A stretch of 64,000 nt of DNA from positions 3,036,032 to 3,100,031 of the forward strand of contig NZ_CP043006.1 in assembly GCF_008086345.1 (NCBI RefSeq). Direction: 5' to 3'. The first letter of the stretch is position 1; each line of letters begins with the position of its first letter. Made by a program: the position numbers and the translations under genes. Shown one piece after another: positions 7,928-16,252 of the stretch. The notes beneath the pieces were generated by a model that was not told where the DNA came from, did no database searches, and saw only the letters and a list, made by a program, of their open reading frames with translations. This DNA is from Chitinophaga sp. XS-30 (GTDB lineage Bacteria; Bacteroidota; Bacteroidia; Chitinophagales; Chitinophagaceae).

Positions 7928-8650
7928 CTACTTGATAATGGATTTGCGCATATCCTTTGCTCTGTCAAAATTTGCCAGACAACTATCCAGTGGCAGACCT
8001 TGTTTATAAATGCAGTCGCAGAAAATTTCGCAGGCCGCGGGATTTTTGCTGCCGGCACATTGATTTCTGCACGCAGCTTCGGAGTTGCACGGCCCGATCT
8101 CATACAAATAGGAGGTGCCGATGATGATAAAGGCCAGGACTGCAAAGCAACCGCCAAAAAATATGATCCGGAGCCGCATACCCAACGGCTTTTCTGTCAC
8201 CATAGGATCTGCTTTGGGCTGCTTGAACGGCAAAATGTGTTTTAAGCGGTTATAATCCCAAATCAATAAAAACAAGCTTGCCAATACCATCATCGTGACA
8301 ATGCGGGTGCCTTCAAAACGGGTAGCATAAGTCAACACACAAATATTGACGATGACCGGAAAATACATCAGTGCACCGAGAAGGGAAGTTCGCGGGATCA
8401 GTAATAATATAGCTGTTATGATTTGGACAATTCCAATAAAGGTATAGTAGTATCCCGTTTGGTGCAAGGCATCGAAGTAATGGCCTAAAGGGTTATTGGA
8501 CGGCAGGCCTGCAGCAAATCGTTCATTCATGATTTTAACGGAGCCTGCTGGAATAAAACTCGCGGCCAGCGCGATGCGGCAAAAAACAGCAAACCGCTTG
8601 AACCATTTGTCAGCCTTTGCCTCATGATATATTTTTTCCATCCGGTTCAT
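7928..8650 (-). CDS. DoxX-like membrane protein with Cys-rich C-terminal tail
   Basis: A 240-residue protein with a DoxX-like four-helix module. The first helix (FCRIALAASFIPAGSVKIMNE) carries the family's 'AGxxKI' pattern, and helices follow around residues 65-90, 95-115 and 118-135. A fifth membrane segment (IIFFGGCFAVLAFIIIGTSYLY, about 160-182) leads into a tail rich in cysteine: CNSEAACRNQCAGSKNPAAC then CDC and a later Cys. DoxX proteins belong to membrane redox complexes in some organisms, but the function here is unknown. The tail is not part of the DoxX core and would lie on one face of the membrane. Confidence 0.72.
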   Translation of the reverse strand: MNRMEKIYHEAKADKWFKRFAVFCRIALAASFIPAGSVKIMNERFAAGLPSNNPLGHYFDALHQTGYYYTFIGIVQIITAILLLIPRTSLLGALMYFPVIVNICVLTYATRFEGTRIVTMMVLASLFLLIWDYNRLKHILPFKQPKADPMVTEKPLGMRLRIIFFGGCFAVLAFIIIGTSYLYEIGPCNSEAACRNQCAGSKNPAACEIFCDCIYKQGLPLDSCLANFDRAKDMRKSIIK

Positions 8651-8756
8651 ACTTGCATATTGAATGATCTATAAAAGATATAACGCCGAACCTTTTTGTT
8701 GGGTTCACCACAGACTTTCGAATTAGCCAATAGCGGGAATATTGATCCCTTTAAAT

Positions 8757-9101
8757 TCATGTTTTTTTTCGCGTGATTATTTTACGGAAGAGATAGCAGA
8801 GATAGTAAAGCACCAATGCTATTGCCGCCCAGTAAATAGCAAATGCAATCAACAGTATGGGAGGTACCGGATCCGGATCTTGAGCCAGGAATGATAAGGG
8901 TTCCACCAGGATATATTTGACAGGGTATATGATAGCACCCGCTGTATTTTTCCAGGCTATTGACGAGCCACCCCCCGGATACCACTCTCCGTTGCGTGGA
9001 AAGAGCGAAATTTCGTCTCCCAAAAGTGAATTGGAGATAAATTGAAAGGCAAAAGCCGAAATAAGGAAGATGGTGATAAATCTTGTTTTTGAAATTTTCA
9101 T
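8757..9101 (-). CDS. hypothetical membrane protein
   Basis: A 114-residue protein. It has an N-terminal signal-like helix (FITIFLISAFAFQFISNSLL), a polar stretch with WYPGGGSSIAWKN and a second helix near the C-terminus (ILLIAFAIYWAAIALVLYYLCYLF), ending in basic residues. Two predicted membrane passes with an external loop are likely. No family was recognised. Its neighbours are also accessory genes, and there is no sign of co-transcription with the DoxX-like gene (107 bases apart, same strand). Confidence 0.55.
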   Translation of the reverse strand: MKISKTRFITIFLISAFAFQFISNSLLGDEISLFPRNGEWYPGGGSSIAWKNTAGAIIYPVKYILVEPLSFLAQDPDPVPPILLIAFAIYWAAIALVLYYLCYLFRKIITRKKT

Positions 9102-9389
9102 GGTGTCGATTTTATGTGATGTAATTCAAAGTTAATGAAAAGTACTTTGAATTACAAAGTGAATGTAATATTTTGAGGTGTTTTGCTTTGGATCTCTGGC
9201 TTTGGTTTTTGGGGTATCTGGTTCTTTACTTCTCAAATAACCCAATCAGCTTATAAATTCCAGGATTTGCTGAATTTTTGCGATTTACAACATTAAGTTT
9301 CAGCTTAGCGAAGATGCATTCACCCTCAAGCGGGCGGTTTCGTGTCTGTATAGAAATTCTTGGTTTTAATCAACTATTAAATATAACAT

Positions 9390-9605
9390 ATGATACATCC
9401 TGTGCTGAATGAAGATTGGTCAGATTATGATGACAGGCGTATTCGAGATGGGGGAGATCGTTCAAAATTCTCTTGTGAAGAACAATGGGAAGTAGATTAT
9501 CTTGTCAGTAAGTTGAGAAAACATTTTCCACATAAAACAGATATCGCTATTCGTAATGCAATTACATCTTGCTGTGGTGTTGTAAGGGCTCCCCGTCCCA
9601 GGTAG
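9390..9605 (+). CDS. small DUF3606-like hypothetical protein
   Basis: A 71-residue soluble protein. The segment DRSKFSCEEQWEVDYLVSKL followed by HKTDIAIRNAITSCC resembles the helix-turn-helix-like DUF3606 pattern (DR-x-x-I-x-x-x-x-x-E-V-x-Y-W), but with changes, so the match is tentative. It ends APRPR. It is the first of three small plus-strand ORFs between here and the tRNA genes. Confidence 0.5.
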   Translation: MIHPVLNEDWSDYDDRRIRDGGDRSKFSCEEQWEVDYLVSKLRKHFPHKTDIAIRNAITSCCGVVRAPRPR

Positions 9606-9621
9606 CAATTTGTTTTGAAGT

Positions 9622-9807
9622 ATGACAATAGCGGGTTATAAAAAGTTGAAAGCGGCGCTGATTGCACAAAATCAGAAAGTTCGTCATTCGCAGAAGGCTG
9701 CGTCCGCTCTAATAGATGATTTGGGGATTCGAGATATTATTGTTTCAACTACCCCGAAGAAAGTAGCGGCTAAAAAAGCCGTTAAAAGATCCCCTGCTTC
9801 GAAATAG
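9622..9807 (+). CDS. small basic hypothetical protein
   Basis: A 61-residue ORF with a predicted helical N-terminal half (GYKKLKAALIAQNQKVRHSQ) and a Lys/Ala-rich tail (KKVAAKKAVKRSP) like nucleic-acid-binding tails. It starts 16 bases after the previous ORF. No family was recognised; the short length keeps confidence low. Confidence 0.4.
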   Translation: MTIAGYKKLKAALIAQNQKVRHSQKAASALIDDLGIRDIIVSTTPKKVAAKKAVKRSPASK

Positions 9808-9866
9808 TTAATACTCTTCCCATTAATGATGATTATAAAAACTCAAAAGATCGGGTACTTCGTAAG

Positions 9867-10076
9867 TTGGATTGTGCGGTTATAAAAAACATTCATGAAC
9901 TTAACAATAAAACCGGAGAACCGCCATTCGATACCGTAAGGGGAATTTTTATCGAAGGAGAACCTATTTACGATGGTGCGGGCTTCCATGAAAAGACGCA
10001 TGTGCAAATATGTGTAAGAAACCCAAATTGCATTTTAGGTTTTTTTAATCCGCGAAAGGAAGTGAGTTGGCCTTGA
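9867..10076 (+). CDS. small hypothetical protein, start uncertain
   Basis: A 69-residue ORF whose only conventional start is TTG at 9867. The frame is open further upstream to about 9807, with an ATT at 9822, so the true start may be earlier or the gene 5'-truncated. The segment FDTVRGIFIEGEPIYDGAGF followed by THVQICVRNPNCILGFFNPR is regular and protein-like. I recall similar uncharacterised Bacteroidota proteins but cannot name a family. Confidence 0.45.
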   Translation: MDCAVIKNIHELNNKTGEPPFDTVRGIFIEGEPIYDGAGFHEKTHVQICVRNPNCILGFFNPRKEVSWP

Positions 10077-10138
10077 AGGGATTGGAGAATTTGCTTTATC
10101 TGTACCCATTCATCTGCTTGCAATTCCCTGAAAATAAC

Positions 10139-10162
10139 AAAGGCCTCCTTTCGGAAGCCTTT
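10139..10162 (-). terminator. Terminator of the tRNA transcript
   Basis: A 10-bp stem (10139-10148 with 10153-10162) with a TTTC/GAAA loop. Its single plus-strand mismatch becomes a G-U pair on the minus strand, and the minus strand continues TTGTTATTTTC. It lies 20 bases beyond the tRNA-Leu 3' end. Confidence 0.7.
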
Positions 10163-10181
10163 ATACCTGATTGAAAATCAG

Positions 10182-10267
10182 TACCCGGGACGGGAGTCGA
10201 ACCCGTACGAGCCTTGCAGCTCACAGGATTTTAAGTCCGGCGTGTCTACCAATTCCACCACCCGGGT
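10182..10267 (-). tRNA. tRNA-Leu (UAA anticodon)
   Basis: An 86-nt type II tRNA read on the minus strand. Acceptor stem ACCCGGG pairs with CCCGGGT, the D-loop is GTGGAATTGGTAGACAC, the anticodon loop is CTTAAAA (anticodon TAA), there is a long variable arm, and the T-loop is GGTTCGACTC. No CCA is encoded. It is followed by a hairpin terminator and preceded by tRNA-Gly, with which it is probably co-transcribed. Confidence 0.95.
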
Positions 10268-10352
10268 ATCCTGCCTTGTAAATGTATAAAAACATTCACA
10301 AAGAACTTTAAACAAAAATTCCAAACCGCTTTGGACAGTTTGGAATATCGTC

Positions 10353-10428
<76 letters not shown>

Positions 10429-10504
10429 TTATAAATAAGAACTTTTTTCGTTGGGATGGCAAAGATAGGAATTGTTTTAATTCTGCAAAGTATTTTTTTT
10501 ACGT

Positions 10505-11338
10505 CTACTTAAAATATTCATACTGGTACCGTACCATCCCCAACAGCTCATTCCCTTTCCCATAGCAGTCTTCCCGCTCCGGCAGTCCCTTGCCGTCATA
10601 ACTGTATTTCCAGATCATATAATCTCCCCGTTCAATATTTACCACCGTCATCTGCGCCAGCTTCCCCGCGGCATCATACTCAAAACTGTAATCCGGCAGC
10701 ATCCGCTTGCGGCTGGGATGATAACGCAGCACATCGGTCAGCCTGCCTTGCGCATCATAATTGTAATACACCCGCTGGCGGCCGGGGTGCGCTTCTTCGG
10801 TCACCCGTCCCGCCGTATCGGTCACCACCGTCACAAAAACGGAGTCCAGCCCCTCTTTTTTGATCACCAGCCCGGTAAGATGCCCGAGTGTGTCATACAC
10901 GAAATACCGGCTTTCCATCATCCGGAACTTGTCCTCACGCCCCTTCGAGCTGTTCTGTATCTGCAGCAACCGTCCTGCGCCGTCATATTGATAGGTGATC
11001 GTATTGATGGCGGTTTCGGAACTATCCACGGTTTTAGTGAGCCTGCCGGCATTGTTGAAAGAGGAGGTAAGCGTGGAGCGGCCGCTGACGCTGCTTTGCG
11101 TAACGGCGCGCATCTGCCGGTGGCTGGCATTCATGCCGCGGATGCAGATGAAATCATTGTCCGTCTGCTGATTGGCATCCAGTGTTCTTACATGCTGGAA
11201 GCTGACCTTGTTGGCCTTGAACGCTGCCATGGTAGCCATTGTCTGCTGTGTGTTGTACACATCCTGGTAAAAATACTGGGCTTTGGCCTGGCCTGCCACC
11301 AGTAAAAGGCCTGCGAATAGTGTTTTCAATATATTCAT
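10505..11338 (-). CDS. secreted YD-repeat (RHS-like) protein
   Basis: A 277-residue protein from the ATG at 11338, which sits directly before a signal peptide (MNILKTLFAGLLLVAGQAKA). An upstream ATG at 11368 would add ten polar residues and is less likely. The body has YD-type repeats: TYQYDGAGRLLQIQ, YFVYDTLGHLTGLV, YYNYDAQGRLTDVL, SFEYDAAGKLAQMT and WKYSYDGKGLPERE. It is far shorter than RHS toxins and has no toxin tip, so it is probably a small periplasmic or surface beta-structure protein. Confidence 0.75.
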   Translation of the reverse strand: MNILKTLFAGLLLVAGQAKAQYFYQDVYNTQQTMATMAAFKANKVSFQHVRTLDANQQTDNDFICIRGMNASHRQMRAVTQSSVSGRSTLTSSFNNAGRLTKTVDSSETAINTITYQYDGAGRLLQIQNSSKGREDKFRMMESRYFVYDTLGHLTGLVIKKEGLDSVFVTVVTDTAGRVTEEAHPGRQRVYYNYDAQGRLTDVLRYHPSRKRMLPDYSFEYDAAGKLAQMTVVNIERGDYMIWKYSYDGKGLPEREDCYGKGNELLGMVRYQYEYFK

Positions 11339-11497
11339 AATGCTGATGCCCCTTTGGGGGAGCTGCAAAAATACTAACGTTCGAACAAAACAAAACGTAT
11401 AAATCTTTTATCTTTAGCCATCGTTAACTGAAATCTAAACTGTGAAAACACAACACCTGAGGGGAAAGACAAGAACTGCCTGAACTGCGGTACAGAG

Positions 11498-12460
11498 GTG
11501 CCGGACCGGTTCTGTTCGCACTGCGGACAGGAAAATGTGGAAACGAAAGAGTCATTCGGTCATCTGGTCAATCATTTTTTTCAGGATATCACGCATTACG
11601 ATTCAAAATTCCTTTCCACCCTCAAATACCTTTTCTTTTACCCGGGCTACCTTACCAAGCGCTACCTGGCAGGCCATCGCGCAGATTTTGTGAACCCGAT
11701 CCGCCTGTATGTATTCACCTCTTTCGTTTTTTTTCTTATCCTGAGCATGGTCAACAGCGGCGGCGATACGGTGCGCGCGGAGGAAGTGGAAAGCAGTGTC
11801 AGGCAAACGGCGGGGCGTGCGCTGGAAGCGGCGAAGCTGAGACTGGAGGATTCCCTGTCCCGCGCCACCAACAGGACCGATTCCATCGACATCGAAAAAG
11901 CCATCCGCGGGCTGGAATTTGGCGGACAGCCCTTTCTGGGCGTGCAGAAACGCACCGTCCGCGAGTATGATTCCCTCCAGCGCGCACTCACTCCTGAAGA
12001 GCGGGATGGCTTCCTGCAGCGCAAATTCATTGGCAAGATGCTGAGCCTCCGCGAACGCCACGGCAGCAGAGCGGAGGAGGTGCTGAAAAACAAATTCACG
12101 CACAACTATCCGAAGCTGATGTTCATTCTCCTGCCATTCTTCGCCCTCGTGCTGAAGTGGTTCTTCTCCCGCAGCAAGATGTATTATGCGGAGCACGGGA
12201 TATTCTCGATCCACATCCATACGTTCATCTTCCTCCTGTCTATCCCGCTGATGCTGATCAACCTGCTGCTGCGTTATGACGACCTGTACGGATGGATGCT
12301 GCTGCTGGTTTTCATCTACTACGTCTTTGCCCTGCGCAATGTGTACGGGAAAACGTTCGGCGGCGCTTTGTGGCGGGCGGCACTGTCCCTCGTCGTATAT
12401 TTCGCAGGCACGGTCGTTGTATTGCTGCTGTTTTTATTATTTATTCTGATATTTGCCTGA
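11498..12460 (+). CDS. DUF3667 membrane protein, probable 5' frameshift
   Basis: A 320-residue ORF from GTG 11498. It has the second half of a zinc ribbon (RFCSHCGQEN), the DUF3667 signature FQDITHYDSKFLSTLKYLFF then GYLTKRYLAGHRADFVNPIR, a membrane helix near residue 76-90, a soluble middle and three helices after about residue 205. The first CxxC pair of the ribbon (KNCLNCGTEV) is encoded just upstream in the same frame, but that frame has no ATG, GTG or TTG before a stop at 11429-11431. A GTG at 11442 in another frame begins VKTQHLRGK. One extra A in the run at 11465-11467 would join it to the ribbon, so the intact gene was probably 11442-12460. Function unknown. Confidence 0.75.
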   Translation: MPDRFCSHCGQENVETKESFGHLVNHFFQDITHYDSKFLSTLKYLFFYPGYLTKRYLAGHRADFVNPIRLYVFTSFVFFLILSMVNSGGDTVRAEEVESSVRQTAGRALEAAKLRLEDSLSRATNRTDSIDIEKAIRGLEFGGQPFLGVQKRTVREYDSLQRALTPEERDGFLQRKFIGKMLSLRERHGSRAEEVLKNKFTHNYPKLMFILLPFFALVLKWFFSRSKMYYAEHGIFSIHIHTFIFLLSIPLMLINLLLRYDDLYGWMLLLVFIYYVFALRNVYGKTFGGALWRAALSLVVYFAGTVVVLLLFLLFILIFA

Positions 12461-12467
12461 TAACGTT

Positions 12468-13253
12468 ATGAATATGCCCCCTGAATTTCTGATCGTACAC
12501 CAACAGGCGCAGCCTTACATTGCGCATATCCGGCTGAACCGGCCGAAGGAGCTGAATGCCCTCAATCTCCAGCTGATGACGGAGCTGCGTGATACCCTTA
12601 AAGCGCTGGACGAAGATGAACAGGTACGGGTGATCGTACTGAGCGGGAATGACAAGGCCTTTGCAGCCGGGGCGGACATTAAACAGATGGCCGGGCGTTC
12701 CGCCATGGATATGTATAATGTAGATCAGTTCAGCACCTGGGATGCGATCAAAAAGATCAAAAAGCCGGTGATCGCAGCGGTCAGCGGATTTGCGCTTGGC
12801 GGGGGATGTGAGCTGGCGATGCTCTGCGATATGATCGTTGCCAGCGAAACGGCGAAATTCGGCCAACCGGAAATAAAGATAGGGGTGATGCCCGGGGCGG
12901 GAGGCACCCAGCGCCTCACCCGCGCGGTAGGCAAAGCCCTGGCGATGGAAATGGTGTTGACGGGCAGGTTTATTTCAGCAGAGGAAGCATTGCATGCCGG
13001 GCTGGTGAACAAAATCGTGCCGGTAGAGTTATACCTTGAAGAAGCGTTCCGCCTCGCGGCGGAGATCGCGCAGTTAAGCCCCATCGCTGTAAAAATGGCC
13101 AAAGAGTCCGTATTGCGGGCATTTGACAGTACATTGGAAGAAGGGCTGCATTTTGAACGGAAGAATTTTTACCTGCTCTTTGCTTCGGAAGACCAGAAAG
13201 AAGGCATGCAGGCCTTCCTGGAGAAGCGGGCGCCGGTATTTAAAGGCAAATAA
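12468..13253 (+). CDS. enoyl-CoA hydratase/isomerase family protein
   Basis: A 261-residue crotonase. The oxyanion-hole segments are FAAGADIKQM and ALGGGCELAMLCD. Both catalytic glutamates of the mitochondrial-type hydratase are present, in GGGCELAM and in FGQPEIKIG, followed by PGAGGTQRLTRAVGK. This points to hydration of 2-enoyl-CoA in fatty-acid or amino-acid degradation. The ATG at 12468 is 7 bases after the DUF3667 stop and is preferred over the TTG at 12453 that would overlap it. The carbonic anhydrase gene follows by 12 bases. Confidence 0.9.
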   Translation: MNMPPEFLIVHQQAQPYIAHIRLNRPKELNALNLQLMTELRDTLKALDEDEQVRVIVLSGNDKAFAAGADIKQMAGRSAMDMYNVDQFSTWDAIKKIKKPVIAAVSGFALGGGCELAMLCDMIVASETAKFGQPEIKIGVMPGAGGTQRLTRAVGKALAMEMVLTGRFISAEEALHAGLVNKIVPVELYLEEAFRLAAEIAQLSPIAVKMAKESVLRAFDSTLEEGLHFERKNFYLLFASEDQKEGMQAFLEKRAPVFKGK

Positions 13254-13265
13254 ACAATAACAGGC

Positions 13266-13901
<636 letters not shown>

Positions 13902-13905
13902 GCAT

Positions 13906-14433
13906 ATGAAATACATCCGCATCGCGGCCCTTGCCGTCTTCCTATATGCATGCCAGTCCACCGGCGGCAATACAGAAGAACAGCAACCGCCCGATTCCCT
14001 GACCATGATACCCACAGATACCATGATCCAGGTAACGGATACCGCACTGACCCCCTCGCTGGTGGAATCCTGGCGCAGCTATGAGAGCTTCAACGGAAAG
14101 TATGCGGCAGACACCCGGCTCCTGCAGCAGAAACCCTTAAAAGACCGCCTGAAAACACTGCTCGGAAAAGAAGAGAACGATTTCCTGCAACGCTATAAAG
14201 TAACCCCGCCCATCGAAGTGGAAGCCGGTATTCTTTTTAACGAAGGATGCAAACCGCATAACTGCACCGTGGAGGAAGCCGCCCTTGCCGTCAATATGAA
14301 CGATGATATCCTGTATGTAGGCATTGCCCGGAACAGAACCGTGAAACTCTTCGGTGAAAAGGGCGATACCGCCTGGCCGCAGAAACTGCTGGACTGGAAG
14401 AAGAAATTTGACGAAAGGGAAGGGGTGAGATAA
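13906..14433 (+). CDS. small lipoprotein of unknown function
   Basis: A 175-residue protein from the ATG at 13906. It has a lipoprotein signal (MKYIRIAALAVFLYACQS, lipobox Cys near residue 16), a Pro/Thr/Asp-rich linker to about residue 45 and a small domain containing LKDRLKTLLGKEENDFLQRY and NEGCKPHNCTVEEAALAVNM. The two Cys in GCKPHNC could form a disulfide. An upstream in-frame ATG (13879) would overlap the carbonic anhydrase and place the signal internally. No family was recognised. Confidence 0.7.
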   Translation: MKYIRIAALAVFLYACQSTGGNTEEQQPPDSLTMIPTDTMIQVTDTALTPSLVESWRSYESFNGKYAADTRLLQQKPLKDRLKTLLGKEENDFLQRYKVTPPIEVEAGILFNEGCKPHNCTVEEAALAVNMNDDILYVGIARNRTVKLFGEKGDTAWPQKLLDWKKKFDEREGVR

Positions 14434-14617
14434 ACACTCCTTCCCCCGAACGATAGCATAACACGAACATGTAATAGGCACTTGCCAAACTATTGCATAA
14501 CTTTTCTCCAAATTAATTGTCCCTATGACCTGATCAATGCCCCGAAGGCTTTATTGCCTGTATATGACACCCTGCGCTCCGATAGAATGTTGTTAACACT
14601 CGTAAAGAAAACCATAC

Positions 14618-16252
14618 ATGGCTATTTTACCCGAAAGGCTCATCCAGTATGAGCCGATGAACGAATGGGACGATATCCTCGCGAAAAAGAAGCTGGACCA
14701 GCTTTTTACCAATATCCTTCTGCTGACAGACGGTGAGATCGAATGGTATCACAACTGCCGGAAAAGTAAAGGTACACTGGCCAAGACCATTCGCGTCGCC
14801 GCTATTGTGCTGTTCATCTCCAGTACCCTTGCCCCGTATTTTTCCGCCATCAACGGCAATAATATCATGGTGTTGTACATCGGGTACATTCTGGCGGGCC
14901 TGGGCGGCGGCTTGTTGTTATTCGACCGCTATTACGGGCTGTCCAGCAGCTGGATACGGTTCATGCTTACCGGAATGGAACTGGAAAGCCTGCGTAACAG
15001 CTTTGTGCAGAACTGGCAATTGCTCTATTTCAGCAATCTGCCCCTGACACAGGAACGTTTTGCCATTATGGTAGATGCGCTCCTGAAATTCCAGGAGACC
15101 TTCAATGCCGCCGTAAAGGCGGAAACCGAACAATGGGCCAGGGAATTCCAGCAAAACCTCAAAGACCTGGCCGCTGCCCTGAAAGCCCAGAGTGATCAGC
15201 TGAAAGCAGATGTGGAGGCCAGCAAAACGGCATCCGGTCATACGGAAACACCGGAAGCCCAGGTGCCGATGGAGATCATCCGCGAGGCCATAGAAAGGAA
15301 ATTCAGCGAATGGAAAGAGGTCTTCCATGTCGTAGCCGTTGCGGCAGGGAAAAAAATGACAAAGGGGGAAATGACGGACATCAATTGCCTGGTGTTCAGC
15401 CCCGTGGAAAAGGTGAAAGAAGGGGATCAATACTATACACCCATCCCTCCGGATATCCGGTTCACCTCCGTGAATGGCCGCACCTACAGTATTCCTACGG
15501 ACGTGCGGGAGGAGGGAAGCCGGATCTACGCTTCCAGCCGCCCAAAACTGCTTTGTGATTCCACTGTTCCCAAACGGCCGGGTTGCTCCGTTTCCCGCAA
15601 AGTGGACATCAGCGGCTCCGGCACACTGGGCCTGAAGGTCTGGAAAGACGGGAAGACATACTTTCTAAGCTGCTATCATGTGCTATGCGCCCCGGAACTG
15701 AATGATGAACAATTCGACTTTTCACCCCTGAACTCCCTCGGCGATACCATTGTTGTTTCCCCAAGTGTGGAAGACGGCGGCGCTACCGGCAATGAACCGC
15801 TTGAGCTGGGAAGGGTCACGGAAGGGTGCCTGAACGGGCAGCTGGACTGTGCCATCGCCCTGATCGAAAATTCCGCCAGCGTCACGGACCGCATCTGCAA
15901 GATAGACAAACCGCCGTTGCTGCCGCTCACCATCACGGACGATCATGCCACGCATCGTTATCCCGTAAAGTCCGTGGGCCGCACTACCGGCATCATCAGC
16001 GGCGCCATACAGGAGGCCGCCGCCAGATGCGAGATCAATTATTGGATAAAAGGGAAATGGAAAACGGTTTCCATCAGCGGGCTTGTGCGCACGGACCAGC
16101 TCACGGATGGCGGCGATTCCGGCGCCCCGGTTGTGGATGAGGAGAACAACATCGTGGGCATCATCATCGCCAACTCGGCATCATTCACCTATATCGTACC
16201 TATTCAACGAATACTATCAAAATTCTCTGTCACACTAAATCAGATCCAATGA
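14618..16252 (+). CDS. SLATT-like two-TM protein fused to trypsin-like serine protease
   Basis: A 544-residue fusion. Residues about 20-150 look like a SLATT module: a soluble helix with GEIEWYHNCRKSKG, two membrane helices (about 57-78 and 84-104), then DRYYGLSSSWIRFMLTGMEL and a long helix. A charged, possibly coiled-coil stretch spans about 150-205. The C-terminal part (about 335-540) is a trypsin-like protease of the Nal1-like type: GTLGLKV, His354 in SCYHVL, Asp410 in QLDCAIAL, KSVGRTTGIISG, and Ser501 in DGGDSGAPVV. The triad looks intact. SLATT proteins are known as membrane effectors in bacterial conflict systems. The next gene overlaps its stop (ATGA). There is no signal peptide, so the topology needs testing. 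Confidence 0.78.
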   Translation: MAILPERLIQYEPMNEWDDILAKKKLDQLFTNILLLTDGEIEWYHNCRKSKGTLAKTIRVAAIVLFISSTLAPYFSAINGNNIMVLYIGYILAGLGGGLLLFDRYYGLSSSWIRFMLTGMELESLRNSFVQNWQLLYFSNLPLTQERFAIMVDALLKFQETFNAAVKAETEQWAREFQQNLKDLAAALKAQSDQLKADVEASKTASGHTETPEAQVPMEIIREAIERKFSEWKEVFHVVAVAAGKKMTKGEMTDINCLVFSPVEKVKEGDQYYTPIPPDIRFTSVNGRTYSIPTDVREEGSRIYASSRPKLLCDSTVPKRPGCSVSRKVDISGSGTLGLKVWKDGKTYFLSCYHVLCAPELNDEQFDFSPLNSLGDTIVVSPSVEDGGATGNEPLELGRVTEGCLNGQLDCAIALIENSASVTDRICKIDKPPLLPLTITDDHATHRYPVKSVGRTTGIISGAIQEAAARCEINYWIKGKWKTVSISGLVRTDQLTDGGDSGAPVVDEENNIVGIIIANSASFTYIVPIQRILSKFSVTLNQIQ

